Assembly (NCBI GenBank): GCA_947626305.1
Contig: CANQRP010000003.1
Span: 1 to 50,208, forward strand
DNA length: 50,208 nt
Direction: 5' to 3'
Source: an uncultured Clostridia bacterium
GTDB taxonomy: Bacteria > Bacillota > Clostridia > Christensenellales > Borkfalkiaceae
A model generated the notes under the pieces. It was not told the origin of the DNA. It did no database searches and was given only the letters and a program-made list of their open reading frames with translations. Below, in pieces: positions 25,062 to 33,248 of this stretch (the stretch's first letter is position 1; each line of letters starts with the position of its first letter). A program made the position numbers and the translations under genes.

Positions 25062-27062
25062 ATGAGAAAGACTCAAGGCATTCTTGCGCTTGCGCTCGGC
25101 TCCGTACTGGCGCTCGGCATGTTTGCGGGCTGCGGAGACAAGGGGGACTACGAGCAACTTCCCGAAGCAACGCGCATTTGTTATGACAATTTGCCCGACG
25201 ACGGCATTTCCATCGCCGCGGCGGACACCGTTTGCGAAGTGAAGGGAGCTACCTCCCGCAAGGAATACGGCATCGACGGCAGCGAAGTGCCCGAGAACAC
25301 CGTCGTCTCCTACGAGGGAGACACCGTTACCGCAAAGAGCGCGGGCACCGCGGTGTTTACGATGAAGGACGGCTCTACGGAGCGCGTCGAGGTCGTTCCC
25401 GCCTACACCACCGATCCCGGCAACCAATATGCGGGAATTTCGCAGGGAACTTCGCAGGATTATTTGCAGAGCGGGACAATGCTCGGCGGCACCCACGATC
25501 CCTCTCTCATCGAGGTGATCGAGGACGGCAAACCCGCCTATTACATCTTCTCCACCGGCTGGGATGAAGGCAACGAAATCAGAAAATCGACGGACCTTAT
25601 TCACTGGAAATACTTGGGAAAGGCGACGACGGCTAACGTGCAAATTTCCGCGATCGCGGAGTGGGAAGAGGAAGTCAATCAGGAGACTACGATCGCAGGT
25701 CATGCGGGGCAACCCAGCATACAATGGTGGGCTCCCGACATCGTGCCCGCTTCGGGCGGCGGATATTGGCTGTACACCTGCTGCGTCTCCAACATTCTCC
25801 ATCAACAGTCCGACGGGAAGTCCTACTCCAAGGCATGTATCGTACTCTTCTATTCGGATAGCTTGGCAGTCGGCTCCTTTACCTACAAGGGCGTTCTGAT
25901 GCAGTCCTGCATTCCGGACGGCTCCGAGGGGGCGATCGACGTCAACTCCATCGACCCGCAGATCATCTACGACCCCGACGGCAAGATGTATATGGCATAC
26001 GGCTCCTTCGGGACGGGCAACTGGATGCTCGAACTCAATCCCAAAACGGGGCTCAGAAAGGACGGCGTCTATAAGGACGGCAAATTCCTCGATTGGCAGA
26101 AGATCAGAGAGTACCGCACCGAGGCGACGGGCATCTACACCAAGTACAAACAGGGCGAGGAAGTCAAGCACGATTTCTACGGCACCATGATCTCGCAGGG
26201 CGCGATGGAAGCTCCCGTCATCGCCCGTCACGACAACGTCACCGTCTCCGACGAAACGGGGAAGGTGATCGAAGAAGGCAAAACGTTCTACTATTCCATG
26301 CATTCCTACAATGGGCTCGCGCAGGCGTACCAGATGTGGGGCGGCAGAAGCGAGAGCCCTTGGGGCAGATATACCTCCGTCGGCGGCGAGGGGGTCTATA
26401 ACGAGCGCCCCGGCGCAACGGCAAACTCGGGTAATAAGTACATGGGGTCGTTCACGTGGTCGTATAAGGCGGCGGGCGTGTTCGAACCCGACATCGTGCT
26501 CCCCGGGCACAACGACCTCTTCACCACGAGCGACGACGTGAACATCGCGGCGTACATCACGAGAACGCCCTCCTACAATCCCAACGGCGATCTCGTGTTC
26601 ATGGTCCAGCTCCACCAGTACTATCTGAACAGCTTCGGCGACATCTGCATCAATCCCAACCGCTATGGCAAGGAGATCGACCGCACCGTCACCAAAGAGG
26701 AGCTCTTCAAGTACACCGACAACGGCAAGTTCCAGCTCATCGCCCTCGAAAACGGCACACATGCGCAGACGAGCGCAAGCAAATCGGTCGACGTCACCCT
26801 CAGTGAAGACGGCAAGATCGATTATGCGGGCACGCAGATCGGCACATGGGTCATGTACGGAAAGGGCTATATCAAGCTCTCCTTCACCGTGCTCGACAAG
26901 ATCCCCGGCTTGCAGGATACCTACTACGGCGTCGTTCGTCCCGCATGGCTCAACGATCAGAACAAGTCGGGCTTCACTGTCACCTGTCTCAGCCACGGCG
27001 GCGTTGCGGCGCGCAGCACGGCGCTCTTCATGAACAACTATTCCACGCTCGACGTGCAGTAA
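25062..27062 (+). CDS. GH43-family glycoside hydrolase, lipoprotein
   Basis: 666 residues. It begins with a lipoprotein signal (MRKTQGILALALGSVLALGM, then FAGC). A short Ig-like/Big-type region precedes the five-bladed propeller. The three carboxylates of GH43 can be placed: Asp in THDPSLI (general base), Asp in NSIDPQII (pKa modulator) and Glu in AMEAPVIA (general acid). QWWAPDIV is also typical. The C-terminal ~130 residues look like a beta-sandwich accessory domain. GH43 enzymes attack arabinan and xylan side chains; endo-arabinanase is the nearest look. It stands alone with its own promoter and terminator, without transporter genes, so it probably feeds on plant polysaccharide at the cell surface. 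Confidence 0.88.
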   Translation: MRKTQGILALALGSVLALGMFAGCGDKGDYEQLPEATRICYDNLPDDGISIAAADTVCEVKGATSRKEYGIDGSEVPENTVVSYEGDTVTAKSAGTAVFTMKDGSTERVEVVPAYTTDPGNQYAGISQGTSQDYLQSGTMLGGTHDPSLIEVIEDGKPAYYIFSTGWDEGNEIRKSTDLIHWKYLGKATTANVQISAIAEWEEEVNQETTIAGHAGQPSIQWWAPDIVPASGGGYWLYTCCVSNILHQQSDGKSYSKACIVLFYSDSLAVGSFTYKGVLMQSCIPDGSEGAIDVNSIDPQIIYDPDGKMYMAYGSFGTGNWMLELNPKTGLRKDGVYKDGKFLDWQKIREYRTEATGIYTKYKQGEEVKHDFYGTMISQGAMEAPVIARHDNVTVSDETGKVIEEGKTFYYSMHSYNGLAQAYQMWGGRSESPWGRYTSVGGEGVYNERPGATANSGNKYMGSFTWSYKAAGVFEPDIVLPGHNDLFTTSDDVNIAAYITRTPSYNPNGDLVFMVQLHQYYLNSFGDICINPNRYGKEIDRTVTKEELFKYTDNGKFQLIALENGTHAQTSASKSVDVTLSEDGKIDYAGTQIGTWVMYGKGYIKLSFTVLDKIPGLQDTYYGVVRPAWLNDQNKSGFTVTCLSHGGVAARSTALFMNNYSTLDVQ

Positions 27063-27072
27063 AAGCAAATGC

Positions 27073-27102
27073 GAAAGGGCTCCCCGCGGGGAGCCCTTTT
27101 TG
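27073..27102 (+). terminator. Terminator after GH43 gene
   Basis: AAAGGGCTCCCC-GC-GGGGAGCCCTTTTT: a strong 12-bp stem with a T run. Confidence 0.92.
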
Positions 27103-27125
27103 CGCCCGCCGCCCCGCACCGTCCG

Positions 27126-28310
27126 TTAAACGATCACGCTTTCATATTCGTTGGTATGCGCTCCCGTGAGGATGTTGTAGAGCTCGTTCGCGCGCACATC
27201 CGTCTCGAAGCAGGCGAGGGCGTCCTTTTTGAGACTGCCCGCGTCGCTCTTGCGCATGATGCAGGGGTAGCTCCCGCGGTTGAGTGCGCCGAGCAGTTCG
27301 GGCATATCCTTGCGGGATACGGCGAGCACCTTGCAGTAGAGGGGCGCCTCCGAGAACCCGCGCGCCTCCTTGCGCCCGATGCCCAAAAAGTTTTGCAGCA
27401 AGATCCGCTTCAAACGGGAGAGGGTGTACCGCTTGGATACGACTTTTTCGAGCGCCGCGTCGTAATCGGGATTGCTCTTTGCCATGGCGCGCAATCTGTT
27501 TTCGAGCCCCTCCGAACAATCCGGGCACTTTGTCACGCGGTCGGGCTCGTTCGCGAGCAGCGCGCACATCGCCGCCTGTTTGTAGGGCGGCTCGCGGTAA
27601 GAGGCAAGGTCGCGCAGCACGTTAGCGGGCACATTGCTCTTCAAAAGTTTGAGCGCTTTCTTGTCGCCGCTGCCGAGTGCGGTGCGCAGCGCGGTCGCGG
27701 AGGAAAAGTTTTTGAGCAGCGCGGCGTCCGCATAGCCGCCGCCCACCCGCGGAATGGGCAGGGGTTGGATCTTCGCCCCGGAGGAGAGAATGGCGCGGCA
27801 ATATTCCACCCCCAAAATGTTGTTGGGGGAAGTGAGAAGTTTTTCGTCGATGTCGTGATTCAGGGAGAGCACCGTCTGCGTGCGCGCCTTTACGTAGGAA
27901 GTCCCGTCCTTCATGTTCTCTTTGAGGGTGGCTTTGAACTGCTTGTCCTCCGAAAGGGTAGCCCGCGCCGTTTTGAGAAAGTCCTCCTTGGTTCCGCTTT
28001 CGCAGCCGAAGGCGAGCACCGTCACCTCGGGGAGGGAGGAGAGGATGTGAATGGCGCCGCCCGCAAAGAGTTCGGCGGGGGAAGCGGCGAAGGCGGCGGG
28101 CAATTCCAACACGATGTCCGCGCCGCACTCCACGGCATGCCGTGCCCGTGCATATTTATGGAGCACGGCGATCTCTCCCCGCTGCGTAAAATTCCCGCTC
28201 ATCAGGCAGAGGATCTTGTCGCACCCGCTCAGTTTGCGTATTTGTTCGAGCTGATAGAGATGTCCGTTGTGAAACGGGTTGTATTCCGCGACGACCGCAC
28301 AAATTTTCAT
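27126..28310 (-). CDS. tmcAL: tRNA(Met) cytidine acetate ligase
   Basis: 394 residues of the nucleotidyltransferase-like TmcAL family (formerly YlbM/DUF795), which acetylates C34 of elongator tRNA-Met using acetate and ATP. The start MKICAVVAEYNPFHNGHLYQ contains the HxGH-type nucleotide-binding motif, followed by MSGNFTQRGE. The start at 28310 was chosen because the fold begins there and GAGGG precedes it; an upstream in-frame ATG lies inside the divergent promoters. The neighbour on the other strand is pta, then ackA, which make or use acetate. TmcAL consumes acetate, so the arrangement fits metabolically, but may be chance. Confidence 0.94.
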   Translation of the reverse strand: MKICAVVAEYNPFHNGHLYQLEQIRKLSGCDKILCLMSGNFTQRGEIAVLHKYARARHAVECGADIVLELPAAFAASPAELFAGGAIHILSSLPEVTVLAFGCESGTKEDFLKTARATLSEDKQFKATLKENMKDGTSYVKARTQTVLSLNHDIDEKLLTSPNNILGVEYCRAILSSGAKIQPLPIPRVGGGYADAALLKNFSSATALRTALGSGDKKALKLLKSNVPANVLRDLASYREPPYKQAAMCALLANEPDRVTKCPDCSEGLENRLRAMAKSNPDYDAALEKVVSKRYTLSRLKRILLQNFLGIGRKEARGFSEAPLYCKVLAVSRKDMPELLGALNRGSYPCIMRKSDAGSLKKDALACFETDVRANELYNILTGAHTNEYESVIV

Positions 28311-28328
28311 CTTTTTGCCCTCTTGTCC

Positions 28329-28357
28329 TTTACAATTTTTTTCGAATGGTGTATAAT
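28329..28357 (+). promoter_or_regulatory. Promoter of pta
   Basis: TTTACA (28329-28334), 17 bp, TATAAT (28352-28357). A minus-strand TATAAT lies at 28388-28383, giving the inverted repeat GTGTATAAT / ATTATACAC, so the two promoters face each other. Confidence 0.85.
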
Positions 28358-28432
28358 GACTTGGAAGAAGTTCCCAAGCGCTATTATACACAATACGCGG
28401 GGAAAAATAAAGCAAATTACGGAGATTTTATT

Positions 28433-29476
28433 ATGGCATTCATGGACAAGCTCAAAGAGATCGGCAGAAAAATTACCGAGAGCGGCACGATCGTGGAAGA
28501 GATCAAGACCAAAGCAAAAGAACTCAACAAGAAAATCGTCTTGTGCGAAGGCGAAGATAAACGGGTCGTCGAAGCGGCGTCCGTCTGCACGCAGGAGCGG
28601 TTGGCTCGCATCGTTCTGCTCGGCAATGAGGAGGAGATCAAAAAGAACAACGAGGGCGTGGACCTCAGCTGCATCGAGTTCATCGACCCCGCAACTTCTC
28701 CCAAACTCAAAGACTATGCCGCCCTGCTTTACGAATTGAGAAAGGCGAAGGGCATGACGGAAGAACAGGCATTGGAGCAGGCGAAAGATCCCACCTTCTT
28801 CGGCGCGCTCATGCTCAAAAACGGCGACGTGGACGGGCTTGTCTCCGGCGCTTGTCATTCCACCGCAAACACGCTGCGCCCCGGGCTTCAGATCATCAAG
28901 ACCGCACCCGGCGTCTCCTCCGTCTCGAGCTTCAACCTCATGGTGGCGCCTGCAACGGGGAATAAATATGTGCCCGATGGGAAGATCGTGTTTGCCGATT
29001 GCGGGCTCAACCCCACTTACACCGCGGAAGGGCTTGCCGACTGCGCCATCGCCACGGCAAAGAGCGCAAAGGAGATCGCGGGGCTCGAACCGAGAGTTGC
29101 TATGCTCTCCTTCTCCACCATGGGCAGCGCGAAGCACGACCTCGTGACCCTCGTGCAGGAGGCGACGCGCATCGCAAAAGAAAAGGCGCCCGACCTCAAG
29201 ATCGAGGGCGAACTGCAATTCGACGCGGCGATCGTCCCCGAAGTTGCCGCCCTCAAAGCGCCGCAGAGTGAAGTTGCGGGGCATGCGAACGTATTCATCT
29301 TCCCCGATCTTCAAGCGGGGAACATCGGCTACAAGATCGCGGAACGGCTCGGCGGATTCCAGGCGATCGGTCCCATCTGCCAAGGCTTTGCAAAACCGCT
29401 CAACGACCTTTCCCGCGGCTGCAAGGCGGACGACATCGTCTGCGCGGTCGCGATCACGGCGCTGCAAACAAGATAA
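28433..29476 (+). CDS. pta: Phosphate acetyltransferase
   Basis: Converts acetyl-CoA and phosphate into acetyl phosphate, the first step of acetate formation with ATP gain. 347 residues, the short form with only the catalytic domain. Family segments are IVLCEGEDKRVVEAA, VDGLVSGACHSTANTLRPGL and the C-terminal GNIGYKIAERLGGFQAIGPI. ACGGAG lies before the ATG at 28433, and the sequence aligns with the family from that point. ackA follows after 278 bases that are occupied by a dispersed repeat, so the usual close pta-ackA pair has been spread apart. Confidence 0.96.
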   Translation: MAFMDKLKEIGRKITESGTIVEEIKTKAKELNKKIVLCEGEDKRVVEAASVCTQERLARIVLLGNEEEIKKNNEGVDLSCIEFIDPATSPKLKDYAALLYELRKAKGMTEEQALEQAKDPTFFGALMLKNGDVDGLVSGACHSTANTLRPGLQIIKTAPGVSSVSSFNLMVAPATGNKYVPDGKIVFADCGLNPTYTAEGLADCAIATAKSAKEIAGLEPRVAMLSFSTMGSAKHDLVTLVQEATRIAKEKAPDLKIEGELQFDAAIVPEVAALKAPQSEVAGHANVFIFPDLQAGNIGYKIAERLGGFQAIGPICQGFAKPLNDLSRGCKADDIVCAVAITALQTR

Positions 29477-29477
29477 A

Positions 29478-29660
29478 GGTTCACACGATTTCTTGCTTTG
29501 CAATAAATCGTCGTGAGCGGATAGGCTTTCGTGCCTTTCAGAACTCTTAGCCGCGCAGACTTTCTGTTTTATCGGACAAGAAGGCAAAAGGTTTTGCCAA
29601 ATTGGGTCGCCCTACTTCGCCTTTGGCTCGTGCCGCGCTTAGAGAAACAGAATAGCGCGC
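29478..29660 (+). repeat. Dispersed structured repeat, copy C
   Basis: It begins two bases after the pta stop. First hairpin: TTCACACGATTTCTTGC / GCAATAAATCGTCGTGA-like arms (29480-29517) with the apical TTGCTTTGCAA. Second hairpin: GGCAAAA-GG-TTTTGCC (29583-29598) flanked by CAAGAA and AAATTG, then GGGTCGCCCTACTTCGCC. The right end, GCGCTTAGAG to AGCGCGC (29635-29660), resembles the GCGC-bounded end of copy A. The rest of the gap up to ackA (29661-29754) holds nothing recognised except the ackA ribosome-binding site GAGGT. Confidence 0.75.
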
Positions 29661-29754
29661 GGGGCGGCGGAAGTGAATTCCGCCTAAGGCAAGTCATTAG
29701 AACGAAAGAGACGTATCCCAAACAAAAAAAATCGACCTGACCATGAGGTAATCT

Positions 29755-30948
29755 ATGAAAATTTTAGTTATCAACGCGGGGAGTTCCTCCCTTAAATATC
29801 AACTCATCGATATGGAAACGGAATCGGTGCTCGCAAAGGGCGGGTGCGAACGCATCGGCATCGACGGCGGCAAGCTCACCCATAAAGCGAATGGCGAGAC
29901 GTTTGTCATCGAGCAGGACCTGCCCGACCACACCGTGGCGATCTCCCTCGTGCTCAAAGAACTCGTCGACGCAAAGGCGGGCGTCATCAAGAGCATGGAC
30001 GAGATCGACGCCGTGGGGCACCGCGTCGTCGCGTCGGGAGAGGCGTTCACCAAGACGACGCTCGTCACCGACGAAGTGATGGAGACGATGGAGGTCATCA
30101 AAGAACTCGCGCCTCTCCACAACCCCGCCGCCATTTTGGGCGTAAACGCCTGCCGTGCCGTGATGCCCGGCAAAAAGATGGCGCTCGTATTCGACACCTC
30201 CTTCCATGCCACCATGCCCGACTACGCCCATCTCTATGCGGTGGATTACGACGACTATAAGCAGTACAAAGTGCGCCGCTACGGCGCGCACGGCACGTCG
30301 CATAAGTTCGTGTCGCAGGCGGCGGCTGAGTACCTCGGCAGAGACATCGAGGACCTCAAGATCATCACCTGCCACCTCGGCAACGGTTCCTCCATTTCGG
30401 CGGTGAAGGGAGGAAAGTGCATCGATACTTCCATGGGCTTCACTCCCTTGGCGGGCGTCCCGATGGGGACCCGCAGCGGCGACATCGACTACGCGGCAGT
30501 GGAATTTTTGTGCCGCAAGAAGGACATGACGATGGCGGAAGGGCTGACCTATCTCAACAAAAAGTGCGGGATGCTCGGCGTCTCGGGCGTCTCTTCCGAC
30601 TTCCGCGACCTCTGTGCCGCCAAGGAAGCGGGCAACGACCGCGCCCGCCTTGCGCTCGACATGTTCAACTATTCCTGCAAGAAGTACGTGGGCGCCTATA
30701 TGGCGGCGCTCGGCGGACTCGACGTTCTCGTGTTTACCGCGGGCGTGGGGGAGAACACCTCGTCCGTGCGGAAGGCGATCTGCGAGAATATGGAGGCGTT
30801 CGGCATCGTTCTCGACGAAAAGAAAAACAACGAGAAGAACGACGGAACGATCCACGATCTCTCCGCGGAGGGTTCGCGCGTGAAGATCCTCGTCATCCCC
30901 ACCAACGAAGAACTCGTGATCGCGCGGGAGACGGCGGCGCTCGTGTGA
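29755..30948 (+). CDS. ackA: Acetate kinase
   Basis: Converts acetyl phosphate and ADP into acetate and ATP. 397 residues, normal length. Family signatures are the start KILVINAGSSSLKYQLI, GHRVVASGEAF, the FDTSFHATMP segment (catalytic Asp), RYGAHGTSH and CHLGNGSSISAVKGGKC. GAGGT lies before the ATG. It completes the acetate pathway with pta, from which it is separated by repeat copy C. No terminator with a T run is obvious after it; the DUF177 promoter begins 37 bases beyond its stop. Confidence 0.97.
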   Translation: MKILVINAGSSSLKYQLIDMETESVLAKGGCERIGIDGGKLTHKANGETFVIEQDLPDHTVAISLVLKELVDAKAGVIKSMDEIDAVGHRVVASGEAFTKTTLVTDEVMETMEVIKELAPLHNPAAILGVNACRAVMPGKKMALVFDTSFHATMPDYAHLYAVDYDDYKQYKVRRYGAHGTSHKFVSQAAAEYLGRDIEDLKIITCHLGNGSSISAVKGGKCIDTSMGFTPLAGVPMGTRSGDIDYAAVEFLCRKKDMTMAEGLTYLNKKCGMLGVSGVSSDFRDLCAAKEAGNDRARLALDMFNYSCKKYVGAYMAALGGLDVLVFTAGVGENTSSVRKAICENMEAFGIVLDEKKNNEKNDGTIHDLSAEGSRVKILVIPTNEELVIARETAALV

Positions 30949-30984
30949 TTTTTCGGAAAAATTGCAAATCACAGGCAAAAGCGA

Positions 30985-31013
30985 TTGACAAACCCGCCGA
31001 AAAATAATATACT
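30985..31013 (+). promoter_or_regulatory. Promoter of DUF177-rpmF
   Basis: TTGACA (30985-30990), 17 bp, TATACT (31008-31013). The ATG at 31024 would have a leader of only about 4 bases. Confidence 0.85.
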
Positions 31014-31023
31014 TTTTAAGTCA

Positions 31024-31440
31024 ATGGCGTTCAAACTCGACGTCCGCAGGGCAAATGCGGAAAAAAAGTACGCGGGAGAGCTCTCTTTCACCTTCGAAGC
31101 GGACGCTTCGCTCGTGGAGATCCCCTTCGTCTCCATCTCCTCGCCCGTGGAGGCAACCCTCCACTACGAGATCTTGGAGGACGACTCCGTGGAGATCACG
31201 GGGAGTCTTGCCTTCTCGCTCAAAGGAAGCTGTTCGCGTTGTCTTCGCGAAACGCAGCAGCGCATCGTGGGCGATGTGGAGGGGTACTTTGTTCCGGACG
31301 GAGAGGACGGGGAAGATTATTCCTATTCGGGCGGCGTCATCGATTTCGGCGAGTTTTTGCGTGACAGTGTGATTTTTCTCATGCCCGCGCGGCTCGTTTG
31401 CGGCGATTCCTGCGCCGCTCCCGATTACAAAGAAGATTAA
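31024..31440 (+). CDS. YceD/DUF177 family protein
   Basis: 138 residues of the YceD family, which in bacteria is almost always encoded beside rpmF, as here, and is linked to 23S rRNA/large-subunit maturation. Visible features are an acidic beta-rich body, CSRCL at about 77-81 and a second Cys pair near the end (VCGDSC), which together could bind a metal. The start at 31024 was chosen because an upstream in-frame ATG coincides with the -35 box. No Shine-Dalgarno is seen (TTTTTAAGTCA), which with the short leader suggests leaderless-like initiation. Confidence 0.85.
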   Translation: MAFKLDVRRANAEKKYAGELSFTFEADASLVEIPFVSISSPVEATLHYEILEDDSVEITGSLAFSLKGSCSRCLRETQQRIVGDVEGYFVPDGEDGEDYSYSGGVIDFGEFLRDSVIFLMPARLVCGDSCAAPDYKED

Positions 31441-31457
31441 GGAAAGAGGTGAGATAA

Positions 31458-31649
31458 ATGGCAGTACCCAAGGGAAAACAATCGAAGAGCAGAACGAACA
31501 AGCGGTTTGCAAACTACAAGGCAACGGAGCCTACGCTCGTCGAGTGCCCGCATTGCCACGAACTGAAAGTCGCGCACAGAGTCTGCAAGAATTGCGGCTA
31601 CTACGACGGACAGGAAGTCGTCGCACAGAAAGAAGAAAAGAAAGACTGA
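31458..31649 (+). CDS. rpmF: 50S ribosomal protein L32
   Basis: Zinc-ribbon ribosomal protein L32 of 63 residues: MAVPKGKQSKSRTNKR start, then CPHC (about 30-33) and CKNCG (about 43-47). An acidic/lysine tail (EKKD) follows. AAAGAGGTGAG lies before the ATG. It is co-transcribed with the DUF177 gene and followed by a clear terminator. Confidence 0.97.
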   Translation: MAVPKGKQSKSRTNKRFANYKATEPTLVECPHCHELKVAHRVCKNCGYYDGQEVVAQKEEKKD

Positions 31650-31667
31650 GGCATTTTTCAGGCAAAC

Positions 31668-31698
31668 AAAAGCGGACTTGACGGTAAGCCCGCTTTTT
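31668..31698 (+). terminator. Terminator after rpmF
   Basis: AAAAGCGG-CTT ... AAG-CCGCTTTTT, a good stem with a T run. Confidence 0.88.
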
Positions 31699-31799
31699 GA
31701 CTTTATGTAAGATTTTGCGTGAAGGCATGAATGAGCGTTTTATGCGTCACGCTGAGCCGCCCGCACGTTTTAATGTCACCCTGCCCGCCCGCTTCTGTT

Positions 31800-31848
31800 G
31801 TCACCCTGAGCCGCCGAGCGAAGCGAGACGTGTCGAAGGGTCGCCGCA
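31800..31848 (+). repeat. GTCACCCTGAG palindromic repeat
   Basis: GTCACCCTGAGC ... GTGTCGAAGGGTCGC; ACCCT pairs with AGGGT. It has the same layout as the GTCATTTCGAG element at 3569-3612. Two shorter GTCAC fragments, at about 31747 and 31775, look like decayed or partial copies. Confidence 0.6.
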
Positions 31849-31860
31849 GTATTAAAAATA

Positions 31861-32004
31861 AGGCGAAGTAGGGCGACTCAATTTGGCAATTACTTTTGCC
31901 TTCTTGTCCTTCAAGGCGAGAAAGAGGACAATAAAAGTTAAAACGATAAGGAGGGTTTCCTCACGGAAAAAGATTTTGCAAAGCAAAAGATTTTTCGTGA
32001 ACAC
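31861..32004 (-). repeat. Dispersed structured repeat, copy B
   Basis: Read on the minus strand it starts 5 bases before the hrb-like ATG with GTTCACG. Its first hairpin pairs TCACG/CGTGA around TTTTGCTTTGCAAAA (plus coordinates 31961-32000), followed by GAGGAAACC. Its second hairpin is GGCAA-AAGTAA-TTGCC (31900-31885), flanked by CAAGAA and AAATTG, then GAGTCGCCCTACTTCGCCT. These parts match copies A and C in order and spacing class. The right-end palindrome is not recognised here. Confidence 0.75.
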
Positions 32005-32008
32005 ATTT

Positions 32009-32803
32009 ATGGACAGCACCGCTTTTTTCAATTTATCGTACGGAGTGTATTTGTGCACCACCTGGGATAACGGCAGACCCACGGGTTGCGTCGCCAACAG
32101 CGCCATGCAGATCACTGCAAACCCCGCTACCATTGCGGTAAGCATCAACCGCGAAAATTACACCCACAAGTGCATCAAAGACTGCGGCTATTTTGCCATG
32201 GTCGTGCTTGCGGAGGACTCCGACCCCAAACTTATCGGCAGGTTCGGCTTCATGAGCGGCGAAAAGACAGACAAGTTCGACGGGACTCCCTATTCGGTGC
32301 GTGGCAAACTCCCCATCCCCGACGGCGGACTTTGCTACTTCGTCTGCAAAGTCATCGATACGATGGAGGCGGCGACGCACACCGTATTCCTCGGCGAAGT
32401 GCTCGAGGCGGAGAACCTCCGGAAGGGCACCCCCATGACGTACGCCTACTATCACAAGGTATTAAAGGGCAAAACGTCCACCAAGGCACCCACCTATGTC
32501 GCCGATGAGCCCAAGGAGGAAGCCAAATACGTCTGTAGCATTTGCAGTTACGAATACAACGGCGACATCCCCTTCGAAGAGCTCCCCGACGATTGGGTAT
32601 GTCCACTCTGCGGAATGGGCAAGGAATTTTTCCAAAAGGTCGGCGCGGACGGCAAAAAGACGTCTGCGGTCAAGAAGGAAAAGTGGGTGTGCAAGGTATG
32701 CGGCTACGTGTACGACGGAGACGTCCCCTTCGAAGAACTGCCTGACGATTGGCTGTGCCCCATCTGCGGCATGGGCAAGAGCGAGTTCGAAAAAGCAGAA
32801 TAA
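32009..32803 (+). CDS. Flavin reductase with two C-terminal rubredoxins
   Basis: 264 residues. Residues 1-155 form an FMN-binding flavin-reductase domain of the high-molecular-weight rubredoxin type ([20 protein letters not shown]). Two short rubredoxin domains follow, with ligands C176, C179, C198, C201 and C228, C231, C250, C253. Relatives such as Moorella Hrb pass electrons from NADH to flavodiiron proteins for oxygen or NO removal, usually with one rubredoxin; the doubled unit is unusual. No flavodiiron gene is in the window. The start (MDSTAFF) fits the family, but there is no Shine-Dalgarno sequence directly upstream; repeat copy B ends 5 bases away. Confidence 0.9.
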   Translation: MDSTAFFNLSYGVYLCTTWDNGRPTGCVANSAMQITANPATIAVSINRENYTHKCIKDCGYFAMVVLAEDSDPKLIGRFGFMSGEKTDKFDGTPYSVRGKLPIPDGGLCYFVCKVIDTMEAATHTVFLGEVLEAENLRKGTPMTYAYYHKVLKGKTSTKAPTYVADEPKEEAKYVCSICSYEYNGDIPFEELPDDWVCPLCGMGKEFFQKVGADGKKTSAVKKEKWVCKVCGYVYDGDVPFEELPDDWLCPICGMGKSEFEKAE

Positions 32804-32815
32804 ACCACATAAAAC

Positions 32816-32848
32816 GCGGCGGCGGGCAGAGGATCTGCCCGCCGCCGC
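32816..32848 (+). terminator. Terminator after the rubredoxin gene
   Basis: GCGGCGGCGGGCAGA / TCTGCCCGCCGCCGC (32816-32848), a 15-bp stem, with only a short T stretch after it. Confidence 0.8.
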
Positions 32849-32875
32849 TTCATAAAAAATTTTTTCTCCAAACGC

Positions 32876-32926
32876 TTGACAAAATACCCCGAGGAGGTAT
32901 ATACTGTGTATACCCCCACGGGGTAT
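32876..32926 (+). promoter_or_regulatory. csoR-copA promoter with two CsoR operators
   Basis: TTGACA (32876-32881), 18 bp, TATACT (32900-32905). Operator 1 ATACCCC-GAG-GAGGTAT (32884-32900) fills the spacer, and operator 2 ATACCCC-CAC-GGGGTAT (32910-32926) covers the start site. Both match the known CsoR box with its GC-rich arms, so copper should release CsoR and switch on the operon. Confidence 0.9.
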
Positions 32927-32950
32927 TGCATAATATAAAGGTAGAACGGT

Positions 32951-33247
32951 ATGGAAAATTGTTGCTGTCAGACGAAAACGAAAGTGCGAAGCGAGGAGGA
33001 GAAGAAAAAGATCGTCTCCCGCATCAATCGCATCGCCGGGCAGATCGGCGGCGTTAAAAAAATGATCGAGGAAGATCGCTATTGCGACGACGTGCTCATT
33101 CAGCTCGCCGCGATCGACAAATCGGTGAAGAGCCTTGCGGGGGTCATTTTGGAGAGCCATATGCACTCCTGTCTCATCGAAAACATCAAGGAGGGGAATC
33201 TTTCCGTTGTGGACGAGGTCGTGGACCTCTTCAAGCGTTTCCAATAA
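32951..33247 (+). CDS. csoR: Copper-sensing repressor CsoR
   Basis: 98-residue all-helical DUF156 repressor. The copper ligands of the family are all present with the right spacing: C45 in RYCDD, H70 and C74 in SHMHSC. A Cys-rich N-terminus (MENCCC) is an extra that may add metal or redox sensitivity. It is the first gene of the copper operon and binds the two operators just upstream. copA begins two bases after its stop codon. A weak A-rich GTAGAACGGT ribosome-binding region precedes the ATG. Confidence 0.95.
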   Translation: MENCCCQTKTKVRSEEEKKKIVSRINRIAGQIGGVKKMIEEDRYCDDVLIQLAAIDKSVKSLAGVILESHMHSCLIENIKEGNLSVVDEVVDLFKRFQ

Positions 33248-33248
33248 T

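Noticed and set aside
31883-32008. N-terminal extension of the rubredoxin protein
   Set aside because: The added residues are Lys/Arg-rich translation of repeat copy B, and relatives start at the equivalent of MDSTAFF.
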